Source of the DNA: DASPTT01 sp035623275
GTDB lineage: Bacteria > Actinomycetota > Acidimicrobiia > Acidimicrobiales > UBA8190
DNA length: 64,000 nt
Direction of reading: 5' to 3'
NCBI GenBank assembly: GCA_035623275.1
Contig: DASPTT010000083.1
Location: 1-64,000, forward strand
A model generated the notes under the pieces. That model was not told the DNA's origin, ran no database searches, and saw only the letters and a list, made by a program, of their open reading frames with translations. The position numbers were made by a program, and so were the translations under genes. Of the stretch, positions 9,495 through 17,079 are shown in pieces (position 1 is the first letter of the stretch; each line of letters starts with the position of its first letter).

Positions 9495-9595
9495 CGCTCC
9501 GGGGGCGCCGGGGCACGCGCCGGGGCGCCCTCGATCCCGGCTCCCTGGGCGCGTCGCCGGCCGGGTCGCGTGACGGTCCGCGTACGATGCCATCG

Positions 9596-10903
9596 ATGGA
9601 CTTCGGCGCAGCCGGCGGCAACTTCCTCGAGCAGCTCCTGGGCGACCTGCTCTCGCTCATGGGCGGGATGCCGGGCGCGGGGGCCGGCTCGCGCGTCGAC
9701 CTGGCCCGCACCCTGGCCCAGGGCGTCGCCACCGGGGGGCAGCCCGAGCCGAACGTGGACCCCGCGGCCCGCATGGAGCTCGAGCAGCTCGTGCGGGTGG
9801 CCGAGCTGCACGTGGCCGAGCTCACGGGCATGTCGGTGACCGCCAGCGGGGCCCCGGTCACCGTCGTCGCCGACACCCCCGGCGCCTGGGCGCGACGGAC
9901 CGTCGAGGACTGGCGCTTCCTCCTCGACGCCATGACCGAGGCGCCGCCCCTCCCGCCGGGCGGCGCACCGGGGTCGCCCGCGCCGGGTGAGACCGGCACC
10001 ACGGCCCCGGCGGGGGTCGAACCGGCGGGCCCGGTCGAGGGGCTCGGGCTGGCCGATCTCGACGAGGAGCCGGCCGCGGCGGCCAACCCGGCCGACCTCG
10101 TCGCCCGCTTCGCCACCACGATGGGGCCCATGATGGCGGCGCTGCAGTTCGGCTCCGCCGTCGGTCATCTGGCGCAGACGACCCTCGGCCAGTTCGAGGT
10201 CCCCGTCCCCCGCGACGGCGGCGCGCTCCACATCGTGCCCGCCAACCTGACGCGATTCGCCGAGCAGTGGAGCCTCCCACCGGACCAGGTCGGGCTGTGG
10301 GTGTGCGTGCGGGACCTGACCGTGCTCGCCGTCTACAACCGGCCCGGCGTGGCCTCGCGCATGCGAGAGCTCCTGGTCTCGGTGCTGCGCGACAACGCGC
10401 AGGACGCGGCGGCCATGCTCCTGCGCTTCGAAGGGCTCGACCCCTCCGATCCCGAGACCGTGCAACGCCTCTTCACCGATCCCCAGTCGCTGCTGGGCGA
10501 CGAGCCCCTGCCCACCGCCCGCCGCTCCGACGACGAGGTCACGGCGGCGGTCGCCGCGCTCTTCGGCTACGTCGAGCACGTGGTCGAGCTCGCCGGGACG
10601 AGGCTGCTCGGCGGCCAGGGCGCGGTGGCCGAGGCGTGGCGCCGACGCCAGGTGGCGCGCGAGACGAACGAGCGCGCCGCGGAGGCGCTGCTCGGGCTCG
10701 ACCTCGGACCCACGCTGGTCGACCGGGGCGCCGCCTTCGTCCGGGGTGTGGTCGATCGCGTCGGCGACGCCGGGCTCGCGCGCCTCTGGACGTCGGGCCG
10801 CACGCTTCCCACCCCGTCGGAGCTCGACGCGCCCGGACTGTGGCTGGAGCGGATCGACCTCGACGACGAGTCGACCGGCGGCACCCCGCCCGCCGGCCAC
10901 TGA
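9596..10903 (+). CDS. DUF2342 (zincin-like) family protein lacking HExxH
   Basis: The protein of about 435 residues belongs to the DUF2342/TIGR03624 family, which in mycobacteria sits beside UPF0182 and PDZ proteins. Family members normally show an HExxH zinc-protease motif after a conserved Trp. Here the equivalent segment reads WVCVRDLTVLAVYNRPGV (235-252), so both zinc His and the Glu are missing (R239, D240, V243). A Gly/Pro-rich insertion lies at about 118-162. The ATG at 9596 gives MDFGAAGGNF; an ATG nine bases upstream is also in frame. It follows the HtrA-like gene by about 100 bases. A 35-bp tandem duplication covers its stop codon. Confidence 0.78.
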   Translation: MDFGAAGGNFLEQLLGDLLSLMGGMPGAGAGSRVDLARTLAQGVATGGQPEPNVDPAARMELEQLVRVAELHVAELTGMSVTASGAPVTVVADTPGAWARRTVEDWRFLLDAMTEAPPLPPGGAPGSPAPGETGTTAPAGVEPAGPVEGLGLADLDEEPAAAANPADLVARFATTMGPMMAALQFGSAVGHLAQTTLGQFEVPVPRDGGALHIVPANLTRFAEQWSLPPDQVGLWVCVRDLTVLAVYNRPGVASRMRELLVSVLRDNAQDAAAMLLRFEGLDPSDPETVQRLFTDPQSLLGDEPLPTARRSDDEVTAAVAALFGYVEHVVELAGTRLLGGQGAVAEAWRRRQVARETNERAAEALLGLDLGPTLVDRGAAFVRGVVDRVGDAGLARLWTSGRTLPTPSELDAPGLWLERIDLDDESTGGTPPAGH

Positions 10904-10945
10904 CCCCGCCCGGCGGCACCCCGCCCGCCGGCCACCGACCCCGCC
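10876..10945. repeat. 35-bp tandem duplication across a stop codon
   Basis: Copies at 10876-10910 and 10911-10945 differ at a single base. The first copy carries the TGA stop of the DUF2342 gene; in the second the same position is CGA. A third, partial copy follows. The duplication fills the gap before the convergent small gene. Confidence 0.9.
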
Positions 10946-10973
10946 CGCCGGCGACCGATCGCTGCGCCGCGGC

Positions 10974-11264
10974 TCAGGAGCCGGCGGCGGCCTCCTCCTC
11001 GGGCAGGCCCAGGTCCCACTCCAGCTCGAGGAGCTCGCGCTCGGCGTCACGCACGACCCGCTCCCGGTTCCGCCGGAATTGGGGGTCGTGGGGCGGGAGC
11101 AGCGTCAGGCGCGCCAGGGTCCGGTCCCGGAAGGCGTCGATCACCGCCGGGTCGCCGTAGACGGCCTGGACCTCCCAATGGGGCGCCACCGGGCCCAGGT
11201 ACACCACGCGCACACCGCCTTGCGGTGGCTGGGGCTCCTGTTGCTCCTCGACCTCGTCGGCCAC
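10974..11264 (-). CDS. Conserved-looking small protein of unknown function
   Basis: I do not recognise this 96-residue protein. It starts with an acidic, Gln/Pro-rich stretch, then a compact core (VRVVYLGPVAPHWEVQ), and ends with a charged helix rich in Arg, Glu and Asp. It has no signal peptide, membrane segment or cysteine. The GTG at 11264 is preceded by GAGG and AGGTAGGA. The frame stays open upstream through the 24-bp repeat region, but that extension is Gly/Arg/His low complexity and unlikely to be translated. It faces the DUF2342 gene. Confidence 0.6.
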   Translation of the reverse strand: MADEVEEQQEPQPPQGGVRVVYLGPVAPHWEVQAVYGDPAVIDAFRDRTLARLTLLPPHDPQFRRNRERVVRDAERELLELEWDLGLPEEEAAAGS

Positions 11265-11371
11265 TCCTACCTCGCCTCTGTCGTCGCGTCGGGCTGGACC
11301 CCGGCAGCCTAACGGCGCACGGGGGGTCGCATCATCCCCCTCCCGCCCCCTCGCGAGCAGTGGGTGGCGGT

Positions 11372-11491
11372 CGGCGCCGCCTGCACCGTATCCATGGGCG
11401 CCGCCTGCACCGTATCCGTGGGCGCCTCCTGCACCGTATCCATGGGCGCGGCCTGCACCGTATCCCTCGGTGCGGCCTGCACCGTGCCCAG
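11372..11491. repeat. 24-bp tandem repeat, five copies
   Basis: Five head-to-tail 24-bp units begin at 11372, 11396, 11420, 11444 and 11468. The shared core is CCTGCACCGTATCC, and the last unit is the most divergent. The length is a multiple of three, so the array stays open in several frames: the plus strand would read an eight-residue GAACTVSM repeat. There is no ribosome-binding site for that frame. Confidence 0.92.
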
Positions 11492-11521
11492 GAGGTGGGG
11501 CTCTTGCAGACACGAAGCGCG

Positions 11522-11567
11522 GTTGCTGTGGAGTTGCTGTGAAGTTGCCCGAAAACAGGCGTTTTCG
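11522..11567 (+). promoter_or_regulatory. Candidate whiB regulatory array
   Basis: Three direct repeats of GTTGC start at 11522, 11533 and 11544 with an 11-bp period, about one helical turn. They run into a perfect inverted repeat, CGAAAAC-AGGC-GTTTTCG, at 11550-11567. A TATCGT hexamer at 11581-11586 could be the -10 element; it equals the -10 of the groES promoter in this window. No good -35 is spaced for it, which would fit an activator-dependent promoter. Confidence 0.45.
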
Positions 11568-11608
11568 CCGTGCCGCCGGGTATCGTGAGACGGGACGACG
11601 GAGGGGCT

Positions 11609-11857
11609 ATGAGCACCGACTGGATGACGCGAGGCAAGTGCCGGGACCTCGAGCCGGCGCTGTTCTTCCCCAGCGACGGGATCGGCGTGCAGGTCGCTCA
11701 GCGCATCTGTGCGGAGTGCGCCGTGCGCCTCGACTGCCTCGAGTACGCGCTCGACAACCGCGTCGACCACGGGGTGTGGGGCGGGGCGTCCGAGCGCGAG
11801 CGGCGTCGCCTGCTCCGCCGGCGGCGCTTCGCCCGGCTCGAGCCGAGCCACAGCTAG
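11609..11857 (+). CDS. WhiB-family iron-sulfur transcriptional regulator
   Basis: This 82-residue WhiB-like protein has the four cluster-binding cysteines (C11, C34, C37, C43; the last three as CxxC-x5-C), the GVWGG turn at 55-59 and a basic C-terminal tail (RRRLLRRRR) for DNA contact. Such proteins bind a [4Fe-4S] cluster and usually partner the primary sigma factor. The ATG at 11609 has GGAGGGG just upstream. The 344-base leader with phased repeats suggests complex control. Which WhiB subclass it belongs to cannot be decided by eye. Confidence 0.93.
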   Translation: MSTDWMTRGKCRDLEPALFFPSDGIGVQVAQRICAECAVRLDCLEYALDNRVDHGVWGGASERERRRLLRRRRFARLEPSHS

Positions 11858-11970
11858 CCGCTCCCGCCCCCTTCCCTTTTCGCTTCCCGGCCCCCGGCCT
11901 CCTCGCCCGCTCGCTCCCCTCGGGGGACGCCGCCTGCCGCGCCCCGGCGCGGCCCTGGCACCATGGGCGG

Positions 11971-12807
11971 ATGCTCGAATGCGTGGTGAACGTCAGCGAG
12001 GGCCGTGACACCGCCGTGCTCGACGAGCTCGCCGCGGCGGGCGGCGGGTGCCTGCTCGACCTGCACCGCGACCCGGTCCACCACCGGAGCGTCTTCACGA
12101 TGGCGGGCGAGGACGTCGAGGAGGCGACCCGCTCCCTGGCCCGGCGGGTGGTGGAACTGGTCGACCTCCGCACCCACAGCGGCGTGCACCCCCGCTTCGG
12201 GGCGCTCGACGTCGTACCCTTCGTCCCCCTCGGACCCGGCGGCGTGCCGGCCGACGGGACGGCGCCGCTCGACGAGGCGCTCGACGCCCGCGACCGCTTC
12301 GCCCGGTGGGCCGGCGAGGCCTTGGCCCTGCCATGCTTCATCTACGGACCGGCGCGGTCGCTCCCCGATGTGCGCAGCAGGGCGTTTCGCGAGCTGGTGC
12401 CAGACACGGGCCCGGCCCGGCCGCACCCCAGCGCGGGTGCCTGCGCGGTAGGAGCGCGGCCAGTGCTGGTCGCCTACAACGTCTGGCTCGAGACCCCGGA
12501 CCTGGCGCTGGCCCAGCGCATCGCCGAAGCGGTGCGCGGGCCCGCCGTGCGGGCGCTGGGACTCCCGTTCGGCGCCGGCACCCAGGTGTCGTGCAACCTG
12601 ACCGATCCGGCCACGGTCGGGCCCGGCGAGCTCTTCGACGACGTGTGGTCCCAGGCCGAGGCCGCCGGCGTCACCGTGGCGCGCGCCGAGCTCGTCGGCT
12701 TGGTGCCCGCCGCCGTGCTCGGGGCCACGCCCCGGTCGCGCTGGACGGAGCTGGACCTCGACCCCGACCGGACCGTCGAGGCGCGCTTGGCGGCCGGGCG
12801 CCGCTGA
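11971..12807 (+). CDS. Glutamate formimidoyltransferase (formiminotransferase domain)
   Basis: The 278-residue protein matches the formiminotransferase half of FTCD: it starts MLECVVNVSEGRD and has HSGVHPRFGALD, around the catalytic His, at about residues 70-81. The reaction moves a formimino group between N-formimino-glutamate and tetrahydrofolate. No cyclodeaminase domain is attached and no hut genes are nearby, so the context does not show whether it serves histidine breakdown. The length is slightly below the usual 300. It lies between two whiB genes and converges on the second across a hairpin. Confidence 0.85.
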   Translation: MLECVVNVSEGRDTAVLDELAAAGGGCLLDLHRDPVHHRSVFTMAGEDVEEATRSLARRVVELVDLRTHSGVHPRFGALDVVPFVPLGPGGVPADGTAPLDEALDARDRFARWAGEALALPCFIYGPARSLPDVRSRAFRELVPDTGPARPHPSAGACAVGARPVLVAYNVWLETPDLALAQRIAEAVRGPAVRALGLPFGAGTQVSCNLTDPATVGPGELFDDVWSQAEAAGVTVARAELVGLVPAAVLGATPRSRWTELDLDPDRTVEARLAAGRR

Positions 12808-12827
12808 GCGACCGCGGTGCCGGTCCA

Positions 12828-12849
12828 GCGCCCGCCGTCAGGCGGGCGC
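12828..12849. terminator. Bidirectional hairpin between convergent genes
   Basis: A perfect 9-bp stem (GCGCCCGCC / GGCGGGCGC) with a GTCA loop lies between the stop of the formiminotransferase gene and the stop of the second whiB. It lacks a T-tract, as is common in GC-rich actinobacteria. Confidence 0.6.
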
Positions 12850-12854
12850 CCCCG

Positions 12855-13139
12855 TCAGGATGCCGATGCGGCTGCGGCGCGCCGGCTCATGGCCCGAGCG
12901 CGGCGCAGGCGACGGCGCTCGCGCTCGGAGAGCCCGCCCCAGATCCCGAACTTCTCCCCGTTCGCCAGCGCGTACTCGAGGCAGTCCTCGCGCACGACGC
13001 ACCCCCGGCAGACCTCCTTCGCCTCCCGCGTGGACGCGCCACGCTCCGGGAAGAACAGGTCAGGATCGACCCCCATGCAGTTGGCTCTGGTCTGCCAATC
13101 GCGCTCCTGGCGGCCGTACAGCAGTGTGACGACGTCCAC
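12855..13139 (-). CDS. WhiB-family iron-sulfur transcriptional regulator (second copy)
   Basis: This 94-residue WhiB-like protein has cysteines C21, C44, C47 and C53, GIWGG at 65-69 and a basic C-terminus. It begins MDVVTLLYGRQERDWQ; WhiB2-type proteins often have a similar aromatic DW before the first cysteine, but subclass assignment is tentative. The GTG at 13139 has a strong GGGGAGG site about six bases upstream. It differs clearly from the whiB 1 kb away, so they are not a recent duplication. Its leader carries a direct repeat (13173-13197). Confidence 0.93.
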   Translation of the reverse strand: MDVVTLLYGRQERDWQTRANCMGVDPDLFFPERGASTREAKEVCRGCVVREDCLEYALANGEKFGIWGGLSERERRRLRRARAMSRRAAAASAS

Positions 13140-13172
13140 CGAACGCCTCCCCTCGCCGAATCAGTGGCACGG

Positions 13173-13197
13173 TTGTAACTACGCCACTTGTAACTAC
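13173..13197 (-). promoter_or_regulatory. Direct-repeat element upstream of second whiB
   Basis: Two identical 10-bp copies (GTAGTTACAA on the minus strand) lie at 13173-13182 and 13188-13197, with a 15-bp period, 34-58 bases before the whiB start. They are AT-richer than everything around them. They may be an operator or part of the promoter; I cannot fix a -35/-10 pair with confidence. Confidence 0.45.
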
Positions 13198-13343
13198 AGC
13201 GGTGTCATCTTTGCCCATACCCTCGGGCGACACAAGGGGGAAGACGAGATTCTGCAAGGCGTGACCACGCTCCGTGGTCGCGGTGAACCACCGGTGCCGG
13301 CGTGCACCGACTCCTGGTCGGTCCCGGCGAACGGGAGGCCCGC

Positions 13344-15377
13344 TCAGGCGCCGCGGCGGCCGGAGGTCCGGCTGGTGCGCCGATGCTCGAGGAAGTCGAC
13401 GAGCACGTAGTCGCCCAGGGTGTCGGGCGAGGTGAAGAAGGCGCGCCCGCGGTTGAGCTGGGTCATCTTCTCCACGAACCCCTGCAGCGAGCGGTTGGGG
13501 TCGAGCATGAAGGTGTTGATGGTGATCCCCGCCTTGGTGCAGCGGACGACCTCGGCCAGGGTGGCCTGCACCGTCTCGGCGACGGGCGGGTAGTGGAAGA
13601 AGACCTCGTGGCCCTGGCCGCCGGCGTCCGGCACCAGATGGGCGGTCGGCTCCCCGTCGGTGATCATGATGATCTGCTTGGTGCCCGGGCGATGCGCCAG
13701 CATCCGCCGGCTGAGCAACAGCCCGTGTTGCATGTTGGTGCCGTAGACGAAGTCCCACGACACCTCGGGGAGCTCCTCCGCCTTGATCTCACGCGCCACC
13801 TCGGAGAAGCCCACCAGGCCGAGGAAGTCGCGCGGAAACTGCGTGGAGATGAGCGTGTGCAGCGCGATGGCCACCTTCTTCGCCGCCAGGAAGTTGTCGC
13901 GCATCGGCATCGACAGGGACAGGTCGACCATGAGGACCGTCGACGCCCGGGTGAGGTGCTCGGTGCGCGAGATCTCGAAGTCGTCGGGCAGCAGGCGCAC
14001 CGGCGTGCCCGCCCCGCCCCGGCGCACCGCGTTGTGCACCGTGCGCTGGATGTCCAAGGTGAAGGGGTCGCCGAACTCGTAGGCCTTGGTCTGGCCCTCG
14101 GGCTCGTGCCCCGTCCCCACGAAGGTGTTGCGGTGCCCGCCGAGGCGGTCCTTGGCCAGCTTGGCGAACAGGTCGGCCAGGGCCCGCTGGCCGATGCGGC
14201 GGATCCCCATGGCCGTCAGCTCGTAGCGGCCCTCGCGCTGCTCGATGAGGCCGGCCGCCTCCAGGTCCTTGGCCAGCCGGGCCAGGCGCTCGAGCGAGCG
14301 GGCCCCGTCGTCGCCCAGGTAGCGCGTGGCCTGCTCCAGGTCCGCCTCGGCCAGTGCACCCGGTGACGAGGCCGAGCGAAGGAACTGCGCGAGCTCGTCC
14401 ATCTCCCCGAGCCGGCGCGCCGCGGCGGCGGCGTCGGCCAGGCCCATGGGGTCTTGCCCCTGGAACCCGTAGCGGCGGCCCCACCCCGCGTCGGGCATGG
14501 CCCGGCGCAGGTTGTCGGCCAGCCGGTCGACCTGCCAGCGCAGGTCCATGTCCTCGAACAGGGCGTCGGCCAGCGCCTGGAGCTGGGCCCGCTGCTCCGG
14601 CGACATCGAGTCGAGGACGGCCTGCACCGCCGCCATCTGCGCCGCGAACTGCTCGAGCAGCTCGTCGAGGGTCTGGGGGTTGCCGGGGAAGAAGTCGCCG
14701 AAGGACTCCATGAACTGCTCGAAGCTCGGGTCCAGCGGCTCGCCCGCCTCCCGCTGCTCGATCATGCGGTTGAGCGCGTCCATCATCTGGCGCGCCCGCT
14801 CGAGCTGCGCGGGGTCGGGGTCGGTCATGGCGTCGGCCAGCTGGTCGAACCAGCTGCGGGCGATCTCCTCGCGCAGGCGCTCCATCAGGTCCTCGAAGTG
14901 CTGGCGCGCCTCGGACGACGTGAAGTCGTACTCCTGGAGCCCGCGCACCTTGCCGGCGAGGTCGTTGGGCAACAGCTCGAGCTCCATCCGGCGCTCGGCC
15001 ACCACCTCGTCGGTCACCGACCGGCGCCGCTCGTCCCCCGACGAGCGGGCGCCGGCCTCGAGCTCGTCGAGCCCGGCGCGCTCCTCGCGCACGACCTCGT
15101 CGAGCTCGTCCGCGATCTCCGAGAACACCCCCCCGAGGTCGCCGCGCTCGAGCTCCTCCTGCCGGCGCTGGCGCAACCGCTCCATGAGCTCGCGCAGCCC
15201 CTGGAGGCGCTCCCCGTCGGGACTGCGGTAGCCGGAGTTGAGCAGGCGACGGAGGGCCGCGTCGGGATCGCCGTGGTAGAGCAGCTCGTCGGCGAGCTCG
15301 GAGAACAGGGCGTCGACCTCGTCCTCGAAGCCGCGCTGGGTCCCGTCCCAGCGGCGGTAGTCCCAGCGGCGCGTCAT
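13344..15377 (-). CDS. VWA-domain protein (MoxR partner)
   Basis: The 677-residue protein has a long acidic, helical N-terminal region (1 to about 450) and a C-terminal von Willebrand factor A domain. The metal-site motif DLSLSM (DxSxS) is near residue 484, and a later TDGEPT supplies the conserved Asp. It lies directly downstream of a MoxR-like AAA+ ATPase on the same strand with a 42-base gap; such pairs act as chaperones for metal-centre insertion or complex remodelling. No membrane segment is seen, so it is probably cytoplasmic. The substrate is unknown; the nearby divergent sdh operon is only circumstantial. Confidence 0.85.
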   Translation of the reverse strand: MTRRWDYRRWDGTQRGFEDEVDALFSELADELLYHGDPDAALRRLLNSGYRSPDGERLQGLRELMERLRQRRQEELERGDLGGVFSEIADELDEVVREERAGLDELEAGARSSGDERRRSVTDEVVAERRMELELLPNDLAGKVRGLQEYDFTSSEARQHFEDLMERLREEIARSWFDQLADAMTDPDPAQLERARQMMDALNRMIEQREAGEPLDPSFEQFMESFGDFFPGNPQTLDELLEQFAAQMAAVQAVLDSMSPEQRAQLQALADALFEDMDLRWQVDRLADNLRRAMPDAGWGRRYGFQGQDPMGLADAAAAARRLGEMDELAQFLRSASSPGALAEADLEQATRYLGDDGARSLERLARLAKDLEAAGLIEQREGRYELTAMGIRRIGQRALADLFAKLAKDRLGGHRNTFVGTGHEPEGQTKAYEFGDPFTLDIQRTVHNAVRRGGAGTPVRLLPDDFEISRTEHLTRASTVLMVDLSLSMPMRDNFLAAKKVAIALHTLISTQFPRDFLGLVGFSEVAREIKAEELPEVSWDFVYGTNMQHGLLLSRRMLAHRPGTKQIIMITDGEPTAHLVPDAGGQGHEVFFHYPPVAETVQATLAEVVRCTKAGITINTFMLDPNRSLQGFVEKMTQLNRGRAFFTSPDTLGDYVLVDFLEHRRTSRTSGRRGA

Positions 15378-15419
15378 CGCCGCGCCACGCCGCCGCCCGG
15401 GCGGGTCAGGGCCGGCTGC

Positions 15420-16859
15420 TCAGGACCGGCCACGGTAGGTCGCCTTGGTCCCCGACGCCTCCTTGTTGAGGCGCTTGGTCAAATGCAGGCCCTCGAGCAC
15501 GAACTCGATGGCACTGGCCACCGCGCCCGGGCTCTCGCTCCCCGACAGGGCCTGGACCGGTCCGCGCAGGTCGGGCAGGGCGCCGAGGACCTCCGCGTAC
15601 GACGCGGCCGGCAGGTCGTCGCCCGCGTGCACCACCCGGGCGTCGTCGAAGGCGGCGGCCACGGCGCCGAGCTGCTCGGTCGGGCAGCGCCGGCGGAAGA
15701 CGGCGAGGACGGCCGCCGAGACCAGGCCCTGGAGGATCCGCTCCTCGCGGCCCTCCTCCAGCGCCTCGATCTCGATCTTGCCCTGCGTCGAGGAGACGAG
15801 CGCGTCCAGGTCGCTGACCCGGGGCACGGCGTCCGTCTCGCCGAGGCGCAGCGCCCGGCGCACGGCGTTGGCCACCAGGGTCTCGTAGTTGGAGATGCTG
15901 AGGCGCACGGACACGCCCGAGCGCTGGTTCACGTGCGGGCTCTGGCGCGCCAGCTGGGAGAGCTCGGCGACGACCTCGGCCATGCAGTCCGGGACCTCCA
16001 CGCGTGGGCCGTCCGCACCGGTCATGGGCGGGGTCGCCTCCTGGTGGACGATGGCGAGCTCGGTCTCGGTGTCGGGCGGGTAGTGGGTCCGGATCTGGGC
16101 GCCGAAGCGGTCCTTGAGGGGGGTGATGATCCGGCCCCGGTTCGTGTAGTCCTCGGGGTTGGCCGTCGCCACCAGGACGACGTCGAGGGGCAGGCGCACC
16201 GTGAACCCGCGGATCTGCACGTCGCGTTCCTCGAGGACGTTCAGCAGGCCCACCTGGATCCGCTCGGCCAGGTCGGGAAGCTCGTTGACGGCGAAGATGC
16301 CGCGGTTGGCCCGGGGGACGAGCCCGTAGTGCAGGGTGAGCTCGTCGGAGAGATAGCGCCCTTCGGCCACCTTGATGGGGTCGACCTCGCCGATGAGGTC
16401 CGCGATGGAGGTGTCAGGGGTGGCGAGCTTCTCGGCGAAGCGGGTGGAGCGGTGCACCCAGGCGATCGGCGCCTGGTCTCCCTCGGCCGCGACCAGGTCG
16501 CGCCCGTGGCGCGACACCGGCCGCAGCGGGTCGTCGCGCAGCTCCGAGCCGGCCACCGTGGGCACCCACTCGTCGAGCAGCTCGGTCAGCGACCGCACGA
16601 TCCGGGTCTTCGCCTGGCCCCGCTCGCCGAGGAGGATGATGTCGTGGCCGGCGAGCAAGGCGTTCTCGACCTGTGGGAGCACGGTGTCCTCGAAACCCAG
16701 CACTCCCTCGACCAGGGGGCGGCCTGCGGCGATGCGCCGGGCGGCGTTGCGCCGAAGCTCCTCGTGGACGGGCTGGGACTCCCATCCCGACGCCCGCAGC
16801 TCGCCGAGCGTCGACGGGAGGTCGGCAGGGGGATCGGGAGGGAGCAGGGCGCGGTTCAT
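15420..16859 (-). CDS. MoxR/magnesium-chelatase-like AAA+ ATPase
   Basis: The 479-residue ATPase has Walker A GERGQAKT at 78-85, a Walker B-like strand GIFAVNELPDL (VNE instead of the usual DE) and sensor-1 VATANPED, the signature of the BchI/MoxR clade. ATP hydrolysis would drive remodelling together with the VWA protein encoded next. The ATG at 16859 was chosen because the protein then starts with a normal acidic lead-in; the frame is open much further upstream into the divergent sdhC leader, but those codons look non-coding. An AGGGAG-rich stretch lies nearby. Confidence 0.87.
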   Translation of the reverse strand: MNRALLPPDPPADLPSTLGELRASGWESQPVHEELRRNAARRIAAGRPLVEGVLGFEDTVLPQVENALLAGHDIILLGERGQAKTRIVRSLTELLDEWVPTVAGSELRDDPLRPVSRHGRDLVAAEGDQAPIAWVHRSTRFAEKLATPDTSIADLIGEVDPIKVAEGRYLSDELTLHYGLVPRANRGIFAVNELPDLAERIQVGLLNVLEERDVQIRGFTVRLPLDVVLVATANPEDYTNRGRIITPLKDRFGAQIRTHYPPDTETELAIVHQEATPPMTGADGPRVEVPDCMAEVVAELSQLARQSPHVNQRSGVSVRLSISNYETLVANAVRRALRLGETDAVPRVSDLDALVSSTQGKIEIEALEEGREERILQGLVSAAVLAVFRRRCPTEQLGAVAAAFDDARVVHAGDDLPAASYAEVLGALPDLRGPVQALSGSESPGAVASAIEFVLEGLHLTKRLNKEASGTKATYRGRS

Positions 16860-17079
16860 GGACGGGAGCCTATGCCCCGGCCCGCCGGCACGAACCGGCG
16901 GCCGGCCCCCGGCGGGACTCGTCTCGCACACCCGGCCCCGGTGGTGGAAGGATGAAGGCCCAGGAACCGCGAACCGCCGCCTCGCCGATCGAGCGAGGCC
17001 GGTCGGGCGGGCGGGACCGACGCACAGTGGGAGGGGTGGCCACGCCGCGTCATGGGAGAGGTAGGAGGACGAGCAGGGC

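Larger units (their letters stand above)
11265..11608. other. Intergenic region between divergent genes
   Basis: This 344-base gap separates the small minus-strand gene from whiB. It holds the five-copy 24-bp tandem repeat, a three-copy 11-bp direct repeat, a perfect 7-bp inverted repeat and a TATCGT hexamer, all described separately. I see no convincing coding sequence in it. Confidence 0.7.

Noticed and set aside
7670..9590. Long plus-strand frame upstream of the DUF2342 start
   Set aside because: It runs through mreB and the HtrA-like gene in another frame and has Arg/Gly/His-rich composition without motifs. Only the part after 9596 is real.
11372..11491. CRISPR-like array
   Set aside because: The units are directly adjacent, with no spacers, and no cas genes are present.
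11364..11588. Possible plus-strand gene of 74 residues with an eight-residue GAACTVSM repeat
   Set aside because: The frame follows from the 24-bp DNA repeat. No ribosome-binding site precedes it, and the part after the repeat looks random.
13344..16859. Magnesium chelatase (ChlI/ChlD) for chlorophyll synthesis
   Set aside because: The ATPase and VWA proteins are of the MoxR/VWA type, and no tetrapyrrole genes are in the window.
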